From contig JAJFJQ010000070.1 of assembly GCA_021773835.1 (NCBI GenBank), positions 62,001-126,000 on the forward strand: 64,000 nt of DNA, read 5' to 3'. Position 1 is the stretch's first letter, and the number at the start of each line of letters is the position of its first letter. The notes below the pieces were generated by a model. That model had not been told where the DNA came from. It saw nothing but the letters and a program-made list of their open reading frames with translations, and ran no database searches. The position numbers and the translations under genes were made by a program. Below are positions 9,505 through 18,624 of the stretch, one piece after another. Source of the DNA: Gammaproteobacteria bacterium (GTDB lineage Bacteria > Pseudomonadota > Gammaproteobacteria > Ga0077536).

Positions 9505-10635
9505 TCATCGTCTCGTGCCGCGACTAGACGTCGCGGCAGCAACGTTCAGCTCCGCTCGAGCATCACCGGGTTGTTGCAAAAGAGCCGGCACACGATTTTC
9601 GGCTGCTTTGATTTGTACCGGCGATAACGCCTGCTGCATGACGCTGAGATTACTAACAGCCACCGGGTGTCCGCTCGCGGCTGCGACGGTATACCAAGCG
9701 AACGATTCGACCGGGTCCTTTGCCACACCGATACCTTCGGCGTAGAGGTAGGCCAAATTTATCTGCGCGTCGGCATTTCCACCCGCCGCTGCAACGAGAT
9801 ACCAGCGCAAGGTTTCTGTTGTATCTCGCGGCCACCCCTGTCCCGCCTCGTACAGCATCGCGAGCGACAACTGCGCCTCCACTAATCCCGCCATTGCCGC
9901 CTGTTCGTATAATTGCTGCGACTTCCGCAAGTCGCGCTGGACGCCTCGCCCCAAGCGGTATAATCGCGCGAGATTATAAACCGCCGACATCAAGCCTTGC
10001 GTCGCAGCCACTTCGTACCAATGCACTGCCTCACGATAGGAATGATCGACTCCGCGTCCATTTTCATAGATCACGCCAAGCGCATAGCTCGCCTCAAGAT
10101 GATTGGCTGCGGCCGCTTGCTTGATCCAATGGAATCCCTCCGCATCATTGCGCGAAACGCCGCGGGCGCGTAGGTACATGCGCCCAAGACGAAACTGGGC
10201 ATCGATATCACCGGTTTCTGCCGCGGCGCGCAGCCACACGACACCATCTGCATTACCGGACTCTGCTGAGCGAATAAACCAACTTCGGGCAGCATCGGCG
10301 TCGACTAAAGGAGATGTCTCGTCTGCGTACAATAAGGCGAGGTTGTACTGGGCCTTGGCATAGCCTTGTGCCGCGCTTTTCGTATACCAACGCACCGCTT
10401 CGCTGGGGTCTTGCTCAACCCCTTCTCCGTTGTCGTATAGCAGGCCGAGCGCAAATTGCGCGCGTGCGTCCGCGGTCTCGGCTAGACCCGAAAAGACTTC
10501 AATCGCGGTAGTGAAATCACCACGCTTATAGGCCGCAACACCGGCGCTAAATTCCCCCGCAGAAGCGTGGGAGCAAATCACCAAAAAGGTGATGGCGATA
10601 ACGATAAATCGCGAATTTGTGGATTGAATCGACAT
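9505..10635 (-). CDS. Exported Sel1-repeat protein
   Basis: From the ATG at 10635 the protein opens with a signal-peptide-like hydrophobic stretch (FIVIAITFLVICSHASA, likely cleavage near ASA-GE); a slightly longer start at 10650 is possible. The remainder is seven or eight Sel1-type helical repeats of about 36 residues, recognised by recurring A(Q/S)xxLGxxYxxGxGVxxDxxxAxxWYxxAAxxG. Such solenoids mediate protein-protein contacts, often in the envelope. The partner is unknown. It is encoded alone, convergent with ubiA. No catalytic domain was seen. Confidence 0.85.
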   Translation of the reverse strand: MSIQSTNSRFIVIAITFLVICSHASAGEFSAGVAAYKRGDFTTAIEVFSGLAETADARAQFALGLLYDNGEGVEQDPSEAVRWYTKSAAQGYAKAQYNLALLYADETSPLVDADAARSWFIRSAESGNADGVVWLRAAAETGDIDAQFRLGRMYLRARGVSRNDAEGFHWIKQAAAANHLEASYALGVIYENGRGVDHSYREAVHWYEVAATQGLMSAVYNLARLYRLGRGVQRDLRKSQQLYEQAAMAGLVEAQLSLAMLYEAGQGWPRDTTETLRWYLVAAAGGNADAQINLAYLYAEGIGVAKDPVESFAWYTVAAASGHPVAVSNLSVMQQALSPVQIKAAENRVPALLQQPGDARAELNVAAATSSRGTRR

Positions 10636-10779
10636 TTCGTCCAGGTGCATGATTCAAGATATCGGCGCGATGGGCTAAATTCTGCAAGAGGATCGCCGCT
10701 AAGCTAAGTTCGAGACACGTTATGCTGACCTCAAATTCGGTGAGCACCCACAAGATAAAACCTCGGGAAGGCAACTGAC

Positions 10780-11244
10780 ATGACCGAAGAATGGACTACA
10801 CTAGAGGAATTCGGCGCTGAAAACGCGCACCGAGGAGCAGGTATGAGCGAAATAGTCCAGGATTGGATGACGCAATCCGTCATCACCACGACCTCGGATA
10901 CCACGTTAGAAGAAGCCGACCAAATCCTCGAGGACAATAGCATTAGGCGACTTGCCGTCGTTGACGATGGCATTCTCACCGGTGTTCTAAGTCTAGGCGA
11001 TGTGCGCGCTGCGAAAGCGACGGCATCGGCGGATATGACAGATTTTTCCGGGCCACCGCAGGTCGGTGATCTGATGACCCCAGACCCTATCACCATACCG
11101 CAAACCGCGTCTCTCGGACTCGCTGCGCAGACGATGCTGCAGCTCAAAGTCAGTGGCCTACCGGTTGTCGATGAACACGGGAAGTTGGTCGGCCTGCTAT
11201 CCGAGTCTGACTTATTTCGTTATATCGTCAAAAGTACTGACTAG
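10780..11244 (+). CDS. Two-CBS-domain protein
   Basis: The 154-aa cytoplasmic protein contains a pair of CBS motifs (residues about 28-75, VQDWMTQSVITTTSDTTLEEADQILEDNSIRRLAVVDDG, and about 93-152, VGDLMTPDPITIPQTASLGLAAQTMLQLKVSGLPVVDEHGKLVGLLSESDLFR). Such Bateman modules bind adenine nucleotides and regulate partners. No effector domain is attached, so its target is unknown. Two starts are credible: ATG 10780 (GGAAGG 9 bp upstream) and ATG 10843 (GAGGAG upstream), the latter removing 21 poorly conserved-looking residues. Confidence 0.85.
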   Translation: MTEEWTTLEEFGAENAHRGAGMSEIVQDWMTQSVITTTSDTTLEEADQILEDNSIRRLAVVDDGILTGVLSLGDVRAAKATASADMTDFSGPPQVGDLMTPDPITIPQTASLGLAAQTMLQLKVSGLPVVDEHGKLVGLLSESDLFRYIVKSTD

Positions 11245-11347
11245 AAGCCGACCCAATCGGGCGCTATATTCCTCCAGGCAAGCACCGTGCCCTGCGGACG
11301 GGACGGTTTGCGGCTATCAGTCCGTAACGTAGTACCGTAACGACAGC

Positions 11348-11722
11348 ATGCGCCACCTAATCTCGCCAAAGATTCACGCTACTATCGGCTGGCTGATGGT
11401 CGCAGTGGTGGTAGTACTATCACTCATCCCAGCCGCGCCGCTACCAGATGTCGCACACGGCTACGGTGACAAGCTCGCGCACGCGCTGATCTACAGCGTA
11501 CTGATGGGGTGGTTCGCGGTATCCGCGGATCGTAGTCGCTGGCACCGGATAACGATGTGGGTATTCGCCCTGGGTGTCGCACTCGAATGCACCCAAGCGC
11601 TGGTGCCCTACCGCACGGGGTCGATCGCCGACGTCGTCGCCAACAGTGCTGGTATCGCGATTGGCGCCTTTGTCGCCGTCCTACTTACGACTGGATCCCA
11701 TCGCCCAGGCCGCGCAAAATAG
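11348..11722 (+). CDS. VanZ-like membrane protein
   Basis: A 124-aa protein with about four hydrophobic segments. It has the VanZ-family pattern: an N-terminal membrane helix (IGWLMVAVVVVLSLIP), then YGDKLAHALIYSVLMGWFA with the conserved DKxxH, and a C-terminal ALECTQALVPYRTGSIADVVANSAGIAIGA, the typical ExxQ...R..D...N..G block. The family includes the teicoplanin-resistance accessory protein VanZ, but most stand-alone members have no known function, and nothing nearby implies antibiotic resistance. Confidence 0.8.
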   Translation: MRHLISPKIHATIGWLMVAVVVVLSLIPAAPLPDVAHGYGDKLAHALIYSVLMGWFAVSADRSRWHRITMWVFALGVALECTQALVPYRTGSIADVVANSAGIAIGAFVAVLLTTGSHRPGRAK

Positions 11723-11807
11723 CTAGCCCTGGCGACGATGATCGTCGTCGCTAACCGGACCGCATGAGGCGGACAAAACCGAAGAACCTAACGAGTCTAA
11801 TAACACT

Positions 11808-13013
11808 ATGGCTGAAAACAACGCCGCGCAACGACCCCTCGAAGGGCTGCGCGTAATAGAGGTCGGGCAACTGCTCGCTGGTCCATTCGCCGGTACCATG
11901 CTTGGGTATTTTGGCGCCGAGGTGATCAAAGTTGAGCCACCCGAGACCGGCGATCCCATTCGCCGTTGGCGCAAATTGAGAAACGGACAATCGCTGTGGT
12001 GGTCGAGCCTTGGGCGCAATAAAAAGTGCGTCACGATTGACTTAAAAAGCGAACGCGGGCGTACGCTAATGCGGCAGCTAGTTGAAACAGCTGACGTACT
12101 GATTGAGAACTTCAAGCCGGGGACGATGGAAAAATGGGGCCTTGGCCCGGATGAATTTAAACAATCAAATCCTGGACTCATCTATGCCCGGATTTCAGGT
12201 TACGGCCAAACCGGCCCATCGGCACCGAAGCCGGGATTCGCTTCTGTGTGCGAAGGATTCGGTGGTTTTCGCTACGTGAATGGGTTTCCAAATGAAGCAC
12301 CGGTTAGACCGAACCTTAGTATCGGCGACACCTTGGCCGGCATTCATGCAGCGTTTGGGATCCTGCTCGCCTATATTAATCGCACACGTGACGGTAACGG
12401 GCAGGTGGTTGATGTCGCCATTTTTGAAGCCGTATTTAATCTACTCGAAGGCGTAATCCCCGAATACGATGGCGCCGGCATGATCCGCGAACCGTCCGGA
12501 TCGACAATAACCGGTATCGTGCCGTCCAATACCTATCGTTGCGAAGATGGCAAGCTTATTGTGATTGGCGCAAATACCGACTCCATGTTTAAGCGCCTCG
12601 CCGATGCGATGGGCGACCCAGGCATGGCCACCGATGCGAGATTTTCAGACAACAATAATCGCGTTGACCATCAAGACGAAATCGATGGCAAAATCGCGGC
12701 TTGGGCCGCCTCCCTACCAGCTGCAACCGCCTTGAGCGAGCTCGACGCAGCCGGCGTTGCGGCTGGTCCGATTTATAGCGTTAAAGACATTTTCGAGGAT
12801 CCGCAATACGCCGCACGCGGTTTACTGCAACAAGTCACCGTTGACGGCGAGCCGCTGACAATTCCGGCAATCATCCCACATCTATCAAAAACGCCCGGTA
12901 GTACGGAGTGGCCAGGGCCTCGAGTCGGTTCGCATAACGATGAAGTATTCTCCGAGGTATTAAAGCTGTCCGCGGACGAGCAATCGGCACTACGAGACAG
13001 CGGGGTTATCTGA
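11808..13013 (+). CDS. CaiB/BaiF (type III) CoA-transferase
   Basis: Type III CoA-transferases move CoA between carboxylic acids through an aspartyl intermediate. The 401-aa protein starts LEGLRVIEVGQLLAGPFAGTMLGYFGAEVIKVEPPETGDPIRRW, the family hallmark, and has IYARISGYGQTGP and NLSIGDTLAGIHAAFGIL, where the Asp in GDTLAG is the expected catalytic residue. The substrate cannot be read from the sequence. It stands beside a small glutamylcyclotransferase-like gene rather than in a clear pathway operon, but the window holds many other acyl-CoA genes. Confidence 0.9.
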   Translation: MAENNAAQRPLEGLRVIEVGQLLAGPFAGTMLGYFGAEVIKVEPPETGDPIRRWRKLRNGQSLWWSSLGRNKKCVTIDLKSERGRTLMRQLVETADVLIENFKPGTMEKWGLGPDEFKQSNPGLIYARISGYGQTGPSAPKPGFASVCEGFGGFRYVNGFPNEAPVRPNLSIGDTLAGIHAAFGILLAYINRTRDGNGQVVDVAIFEAVFNLLEGVIPEYDGAGMIREPSGSTITGIVPSNTYRCEDGKLIVIGANTDSMFKRLADAMGDPGMATDARFSDNNNRVDHQDEIDGKIAAWAASLPAATALSELDAAGVAAGPIYSVKDIFEDPQYAARGLLQQVTVDGEPLTIPAIIPHLSKTPGSTEWPGPRVGSHNDEVFSEVLKLSADEQSALRDSGVI

Positions 13014-13038
13014 AAACGATCGGATCGGCTGCGCTGAG

Positions 13039-13443
13039 ATGGTCGATTCCTTATTCGCCTATGGCACGTTGCTGGCGCCCGAGCTACTGCATTCGGTGAT
13101 CGGGCGCAGGATCGAGGGGGCACCCGCGGTCCTAGATGATTACGTGTGCCGTAGAGTACGCCGTGCGGCATACCCTGCGATCACCAAACTCGCCGGCGCA
13201 TCAACCCGCGGCAATTTGTACCGGGGTATCGATAAGCTCGGCTGGCAACGCCTAGATGATTTCGAGTCCAGCTTGTACGAACGACAGCTGGTCGAAGCTA
13301 CTCAACTAGACGGTTCTCCGATGACGGCCTACACCTATGTGATCGCCGATCCGCATAAAGAACGCCTTACAGACGAAGCATGGAACTTCGAAGACTTTCG
13401 ACGTCTCCATTTGCAAAGATACCTCAACCATTTGCCCAATTAA
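13039..13443 (+). CDS. Gamma-glutamylcyclotransferase/AIG2-like protein
   Basis: The 134-aa frame begins SLFAYGTLLAPELLHSVIGR, the YGTL phosphate-loop-like motif of the gamma-glutamylcyclotransferase fold, and has RGNLYRGIDKLGWQRLDDFESSLYERQLV, in which the Glu of DDFES is in the position of the proposed catalytic residue. Family members cyclise gamma-glutamyl groups, but bacterial AIG2-like members mostly have unknown substrates. It follows the CoA-transferase by 25 bp and may be cotranscribed. Confidence 0.82.
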   Translation: MVDSLFAYGTLLAPELLHSVIGRRIEGAPAVLDDYVCRRVRRAAYPAITKLAGASTRGNLYRGIDKLGWQRLDDFESSLYERQLVEATQLDGSPMTAYTYVIADPHKERLTDEAWNFEDFRRLHLQRYLNHLPN

Positions 13444-13605
13444 TATTCTCCTTACTGACGAGCCGGATCGTATCGCTGATCTGGCGATAACGACGTACGA
13501 ACTCACAACGGTTGTTTTTGAGGCTTAATCCGGGCGTGCTAGTCTACGACTGTAACGCTGCATCGATTCCACTGTGGCGAAATTTGAATCAATCGAGGAC
13601 ACGTA

Positions 13606-14184
13606 ATGAATCAACCTGACCACATCATTGCTCTGGATATACCGCTCCCAGACGAATCTGAATTACCCGAAGATCTACAAAAATTCTTCGGTATTTGTCG
13701 CGACAAACTGGGCTTGATTCCGAACGTGCTGGCTGCATACAGTCACGATGACGAACAACTGCGAACCTTTTCACGATTCTATAACGCGTTGATGTTTGGC
13801 AAGTCCGGACTCAGCAACCTCGAAAAGGAGATGATTGCAGTGGTCGTATCGTGCGCGAATCACTGTTTCTACTGCCTCACGGCGCATGGGTGTAACGTCC
13901 GCGAATACTCTGAAAATCCGGTTCTCGGAGAATTGATGGTGCAGAATTATCGGGCAGCAGAGCTAGAGCCGCGACATCGCGCAATGCTGGACTTTGCCGA
14001 TAAGCTGACGCGAACGACACATGCAATTGACGAAACTGATCGACAAGGCTTACGTGATCACGGCTTTAGTGAGAAAGATATTTGGGACATCGCCAATATT
14101 GCTGGTTTCTACAATATGACGAATCGGGTTGCCAGTGCCGTCGATATGCAACCGAACAAGGAGTATCACGGCATGCATCGTTGA
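13606..14184 (+). CDS. AhpD-like alkylhydroperoxidase (peroxidase-related enzyme)
   Basis: A 192-aa carboxymuconolactone-decarboxylase-fold protein. The motif CANHCFYCLTAHG at about residue 84 has the CxxC...H arrangement of AhpD-type peroxidases, where the cysteine pair cycles between thiol and disulfide. FGKSGLSNLEKEMIAVVVSCAN upstream and DIWDIANIAGFYNMTNRVA downstream match the peroxidase-related subfamily. It likely reduces organic peroxides, with electron donor unknown. It stands alone with its own leader. Confidence 0.88.
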   Translation: MNQPDHIIALDIPLPDESELPEDLQKFFGICRDKLGLIPNVLAAYSHDDEQLRTFSRFYNALMFGKSGLSNLEKEMIAVVVSCANHCFYCLTAHGCNVREYSENPVLGELMVQNYRAAELEPRHRAMLDFADKLTRTTHAIDETDRQGLRDHGFSEKDIWDIANIAGFYNMTNRVASAVDMQPNKEYHGMHR

Positions 14185-14219
14185 TGTATTGACAAGCCGC
14201 CAAACGGTTTCGCGAATTC

Positions 14220-15638
14220 ATGTTCAACAAAACCTTAGCGATTGCGCTGCTGTGGGCGGGTTTGGCGAGCGCTGCTGCCGCTCAAGTCCCGGAATCCGTG
14301 CGCAAGGTCATCAACGCCTATAAGATCCCCGACGGTGCGATCAGCGTACTTGTGCAGAACATAAACGCTGAGATACCGCTGTTGAGTATTAACGCGGAAG
14401 TACCGCGCAACCCCGCCTCGTCGATAAAGCTACTGACAACGTTCGTCGCATTAGACGTGCTCGGTCCAAATTACACCTGGCCCACGAAACTCTATGCTCT
14501 CGGCCCAATCAAAGATGGCGTATTGGATGGCGACCTGATCTTGAAAGGCTATGGCAACCCATATCTCACGACCGAGGAATTCTGGAAAATGCTCGGTGAG
14601 TTGCATGCACGTGGGGTCGAGAACATTAACGGTGACCTGCTGATCGACGATTCTCATTTCGCCGTCCCCAATCAGGACCCGGGCGCCTTCGACCGCCAAC
14701 CCGATCGACTATATAACGTCGTCCCAAACGCAGCCCTGGTGAATTTTAAGGCTGTCGAGTTTCAGTTTTTTCCATCGGGAAACGGGAAAAATGTCGACAT
14801 CCGGACGCAGCCGGAACTTCCTAACCTAAAAATAACCAATCAACTGCGTACGAAAAAAGGAAAGTGTCGTGGCTTCCAATTCGGCATTAACATGGATGTG
14901 CCAGATCGGAAGACTGCAAACCATGTGGTTTTTTCCGGCGCGTTCCCTTCTGCCTGTCGATCGTATTCGCTGCATCGTAGTGTGTTGCAACCCGACTCGT
15001 ATGCTTTCGGTACCTTCCAACGTCTATGGGGGCATTGGGGTGGCAGCATTTCGGGCGGCTATCGCGAAGGCAAAGTGCCGCCGAAAACACGTCCGTTACT
15101 CGTCTACCATTCACCGCCACTGGCTGAAATTATTCGTTCGGTAAACAAGTGGAGTAACAACGTGATGACACGCCTCCTTCTGTATACGCTCGCTACGGCA
15201 AAGTTCAAACCGCCAGTCACCAAAGAGCAAGGCGTCCAAGTATTGCGCGAGTATTTACGGGAAAACAATCTTGATGACTCGGATCTTGTTCTCGATAACG
15301 GTTCAGGTTTATCCCGTACAACCCGTATCAGCGCGGATCTTATGAATGGTCTGTTACGTCATGCCTACCGCGACCCCTATATGCCGGAATTCGTCGCCTC
15401 CATGTCAATCAACGGTGTCGACGGGACAACACGGCGCAGATTTCGGGGGCGGCCGGAGCGAGGGCGTATGCATTTAAAAACTGGGCGTTTGGATGATGTT
15501 GCGGCGATTGCCGGTTATGTTCTCGCTGCGAGTGGAACGACTTACTCCGTGGTAGTGCTTCTTAATCACAACAACGTGCACAAGGGATCCGGAATTGAAA
15601 TCCAAAATGCGCTGTTGAAATGGGTCCACAACCAGTAG
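14220..15638 (+). CDS. dacB: D-alanyl-D-alanine carboxypeptidase/endopeptidase (PBP4 type)
   Basis: A 472-aa periplasmic low-molecular-weight penicillin-binding protein of the DacB (S13) family. It has a signal peptide (about residues 1-21, ending ASAAAA), then the three active-site motifs: SxxK in PASSIKLLTTFVAL (about residue 66), SxN in KWSNNVMTRLL and KTG in HLKTGRLDDVAAIAGYV. It hydrolyses D-Ala-D-Ala peptide bonds and cross-links during cell-wall remodelling. The large insert between SxxK and SxN is normal for PBP4. It is monocistronic and convergent with the PatB-like gene. Confidence 0.93.
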   Translation: MFNKTLAIALLWAGLASAAAAQVPESVRKVINAYKIPDGAISVLVQNINAEIPLLSINAEVPRNPASSIKLLTTFVALDVLGPNYTWPTKLYALGPIKDGVLDGDLILKGYGNPYLTTEEFWKMLGELHARGVENINGDLLIDDSHFAVPNQDPGAFDRQPDRLYNVVPNAALVNFKAVEFQFFPSGNGKNVDIRTQPELPNLKITNQLRTKKGKCRGFQFGINMDVPDRKTANHVVFSGAFPSACRSYSLHRSVLQPDSYAFGTFQRLWGHWGGSISGGYREGKVPPKTRPLLVYHSPPLAEIIRSVNKWSNNVMTRLLLYTLATAKFKPPVTKEQGVQVLREYLRENNLDDSDLVLDNGSGLSRTTRISADLMNGLLRHAYRDPYMPEFVASMSINGVDGTTRRRFRGRPERGRMHLKTGRLDDVAAIAGYVLAASGTTYSVVVLLNHNNVHKGSGIEIQNALLKWVHNQ

Positions 15639-15705
15639 CTGCACGAAGCCTAAATGACCGGAATTTTGCGCGACTGACGCTTAGAATTCTTCTCGAAATG
15701 TCCCG

Positions 15706-16878
15706 TTAGGCGGTATTAACGGAAACATGCTCGAGTGCGCTATCCATGCGATTCGTTATTTGTTCCAGGATCGCGCGAGACGTCGCGAAGTTTAAACGCA
15801 CAAACCCACGACCCGGATCTCCAAAGCGGGTACCGTGTCCCAGCGCCACTTTGGCCTGCTCGAGAAAGAATGCGTATGGGTTAGGTGACAGATCGAAGGC
15901 TCGGAAGTCGAACCACCCGAGGTAGGTGGCCTCCGGCGGATGGTAGCCGACCTCCGGCCATTTATCGCGCGCATGCTGCGTTAAATAGTCCCGATTGCCT
16001 TGCAGATAATCCAGTACCTCGTCCAACCAAGGTTGCGACTCGGATAGGGCTGCAGTTACGCCCGCTACGCTGAGCGCCGAAAGGCCGCCGCGTAGATGGC
16101 GGGGAATTTGGTCAACCTTTTTCCGCACGGCATCCCCCCCGAACACCGCGAATGCCATACAAATGCCGGCGATATTAAATGCCTTACTCGCTGACATTAG
16201 CGTCACGGTGCGTTCCGCTACCTCTGGAGATAGGCTCGCGATCGGAATATGCGAACTTGGTGAGTAGACTAAATCCGCATGTATTTCGTCTGAAATGATC
16301 GACAGATCATTGGTCAACGCAATCTCGGCCAGCCCCTCCAGCTCGCTCCGGGAAAAACACCGCCCGGTCGGATTGTGTGGGTTGCATAACAACAAGATCC
16401 GAGTACTTGAATCGATTGCGCTACGCATCTGATCGAAGTCGATCTCATAACCCTGTGGCCCGGCGCCCAGTGGGCAAAGAACCAGTCGCCGTAGCGTGGA
16501 TTCGGTCGCACCGATAAACGGCGGATAAATCGGTGTTTGAATGACAACGCCATCACCTTCCCCGGACAATGCCTGGAGTCCAAAATAGATGGCTTGTACT
16601 ACATCGTTGAACAAGTCGACCTGGCTCGGTGAGATATCCCAATTGAATCGTTGTCGAACCCGAGCGCTAAAAATTTCCGGCAAACCAGTATCCATGGGCG
16701 AAACCGGGTATCCGCAATCTGAATTTGAGATACGCTGCTCAAGCGCCGCGCGGATCGGCGGAGCAATTTCAAAATCCATATCGGCGACCCACGCCGGCAG
16801 TACATCAGCGGCGTAATGGGTCCATTTTTCTCCTGCCCGGAGCCGTAATTGTTCGATAGTTAATTCATCGATAGCCAT
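15706..16878 (-). CDS. PatB/MalY-family aminotransferase (probable cystathionine beta-lyase)
   Basis: A 390-aa PLP-dependent fold-type I enzyme. The N-terminal KWTHYAADVLPAWVADMDFEIAPPI is the MalY/PatB signature (usually WVADMDF), and the PLP lysine lies in TLMSASKAFNIAGICMAFAVF. Also visible are NPHNPTGRCFSRSEL and SDEIHADLVY. Characterised members cleave C-S bonds of cystathionine or cysteine conjugates. The physiological substrate here is not fixed. It is separated by only 37 bp from the ZIP gene on the same strand. Confidence 0.88.
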   Translation of the reverse strand: MAIDELTIEQLRLRAGEKWTHYAADVLPAWVADMDFEIAPPIRAALEQRISNSDCGYPVSPMDTGLPEIFSARVRQRFNWDISPSQVDLFNDVVQAIYFGLQALSGEGDGVVIQTPIYPPFIGATESTLRRLVLCPLGAGPQGYEIDFDQMRSAIDSSTRILLLCNPHNPTGRCFSRSELEGLAEIALTNDLSIISDEIHADLVYSPSSHIPIASLSPEVAERTVTLMSASKAFNIAGICMAFAVFGGDAVRKKVDQIPRHLRGGLSALSVAGVTAALSESQPWLDEVLDYLQGNRDYLTQHARDKWPEVGYHPPEATYLGWFDFRAFDLSPNPYAFFLEQAKVALGHGTRFGDPGRGFVRLNFATSRAILEQITNRMDSALEHVSVNTA

Positions 16879-16915
16879 AACGTTGGTTTTATATCAGAGC
16901 GTCCAATAGCCCTTG

Positions 16916-17692
16916 TTAGACGATCTCGGCGGATTGAAAAGCAGCGATCAACAATATCCCAGCAGTGATCAAGACTAATTGTGCGACGGTGTCCTTGAGA
17001 CGCACACCTCGATGCAAGCTCGGAATTAGATCTGCCACTGCGATATAGATAAAACTCGCGGCAGTAAACGCGAGTATGTAGGGCAGCACCGCCTGTACAT
17101 ACTGGATACCCCACCAGGCAATCAATGCGCCGATCACCATCGCCAAGCTGGTGACGCCATTGAGTATGAACGCTCGCATTCGTGACATTCCAGAGTTGAT
17201 CAAGATCGCGAAATCGCCCAGTTCTTGCGGGATCTCGTGTGCAATTAACGCAAACCCAGTGGCGATGCCGAGATGCACATCGGTAACAAATGCCGCGGTT
17301 AGTAAAATACCATCAAGAAAGTTATGAAACGTATCGCCGACAACGATCAACGCGCCGGCGGATTGCTCGCCGCGATGTTCATGCGATGCATCGTGTCCGT
17401 GGTGATGAGCGTGACGCCAAATCAACGCCTTCTCCAAAATAAAGAAGACGAAAATACCCAGCAATACCGTGACCATGATGGTGCTCGAATCGTGTGTCGA
17501 TTCATGGTCGAGCGCATGCGGTAACAGATGGATGAACGCCACCCCTAACAAAACACCAGTCGCGAAGCTGACTAATAAGCTTAGGCTACGGGTGCGAGCA
17601 TGCTCCGGCAACAGCAAATACCCAGCCGCGGTTGCAACGCTTAAGAGACTGCCGAGCACGCTAAACGCGATTATCCAGCCGAGCACGCTCAT
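16916..17692 (-). CDS. ZIP-family divalent metal transporter
   Basis: A 258-aa inner-membrane protein with about eight hydrophobic segments. It carries a histidine-rich cytoplasmic loop (HAHHHGHDASHEHRGEQ) between helices 3 and 4 and the two metal-site motifs of ZIPs: HNFLDGILL in helix 4 and HEIPQELGDFAIL in helix 5. The second is the usual HExPxE motif. ZIP proteins import zinc and sometimes iron or manganese. No Fur or Zur box was identified upstream, and the metal cannot be assigned. Confidence 0.9.
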   Translation of the reverse strand: MSVLGWIIAFSVLGSLLSVATAAGYLLLPEHARTRSLSLLVSFATGVLLGVAFIHLLPHALDHESTHDSSTIMVTVLLGIFVFFILEKALIWRHAHHHGHDASHEHRGEQSAGALIVVGDTFHNFLDGILLTAAFVTDVHLGIATGFALIAHEIPQELGDFAILINSGMSRMRAFILNGVTSLAMVIGALIAWWGIQYVQAVLPYILAFTAASFIYIAVADLIPSLHRGVRLKDTVAQLVLITAGILLIAAFQSAEIV

Positions 17693-17760
17693 TGATGGGC
17701 TAAAGCTCGGTTGTGGACATGTGATCGATTAGGACGGCGCACCTTCGTTATGTGCAATCT

Positions 17761-18567
17761 CTACCCGCCTTCCACGATCACAACTGGTGCGCCGCGTCCT
17801 AAACCCAGAAGTTCCGCCGCACTCTGCTCGGCACGGGCAATTTCGACAACATGTAATGAGTTGACCAGGGCCAGCAAATCGCCCGGTGAGACGTCCGCGT
17901 AGGTGCGGCGCAAAGGGATAGAATGACCGCCCGCACGCACTACCGGCTGTTCGAACTGTTCCAGCATGTTCCGATCAACGTTTGTGATCAGATTGCCAAA
18001 ATTATCCGAGGTGATGACGATCCCATGCAGCTCGCGCGCGTACATTTCCGGTGACTCAATCAACGACGGTATGTAGTCTTGGGTCACCTTCCCAAGCTCC
18101 TCGGGCGGGGTCCTACCCGCAGCGATCTCACCAGTGATTGGCGCGAAGATATCGCGTCCGTGAAACGTTGCGCTGACCGAATCCAGTGCGAGCCGAGCAA
18201 TATGTTCCTCTTCGACCCTGATCACCGTCGCCTCTACGGCGTCAATCACGCCACCCAGCAATCCATTATCTGGGGCCAAAAATGCATGCCCTTCAGCCAG
18301 CACAAGCAATACCGAACGGTCCGTACCGACCCCTGGATCGACGACCGCGAGATGAACCGTGCCGGTGGGAAAATAGCGAAACGAGCGCTCCAACCAGAAT
18401 CCAGCTTCGGCCGGCCAATGAACAAACGCCTCATGGGTTAAATCGATGATCTTCGCATCTGCAAACCGATCGAGAATGACTCCCTTCATTGTCCCTACGA
18501 ACGGCCCACGGTGGCCAAAATCGGTCGTAATCGTAATAACCCCAGATGGCTTGAACAAAGCACTCAT
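17761..18567 (-). CDS. SAM hydrolase / SAM hydroxide adenosyltransferase (DUF62 family)
   Basis: Members of this family hydrolyse S-adenosylmethionine to adenosine and methionine and share the fold of fluorinase and chlorinase. The 268-aa frame shows ITTDFGHRGPFVGTMKGVIL (the DxG nucleotide site), HLAVVDPGVGTDRSVLLVL and LAPDNGLLGGV, plus HGRDIFAPITGEIAAG. The hydrolase motif set (DPGVG, APDNG, HGRD) is intact, so water rather than halide is expected as nucleophile. The ribosome site CGGAG precedes ATG 18567. Confidence 0.88.
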   Translation of the reverse strand: MSALFKPSGVITITTDFGHRGPFVGTMKGVILDRFADAKIIDLTHEAFVHWPAEAGFWLERSFRYFPTGTVHLAVVDPGVGTDRSVLLVLAEGHAFLAPDNGLLGGVIDAVEATVIRVEEEHIARLALDSVSATFHGRDIFAPITGEIAAGRTPPEELGKVTQDYIPSLIESPEMYARELHGIVITSDNFGNLITNVDRNMLEQFEQPVVRAGGHSIPLRRTYADVSPGDLLALVNSLHVVEIARAEQSAAELLGLGRGAPVVIVEGG

Positions 18568-18624
18568 GTCGTTTCTCCGTCGGATGATCTTGCGACAAGT
18601 AGTAAACGGAAGCGGCAGCGAAAC

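Noticed and set aside
13444-13605. Possible small gene between the cyclotransferase and peroxidase genes
   Set aside because: No frame with a ribosome site or protein-like composition.
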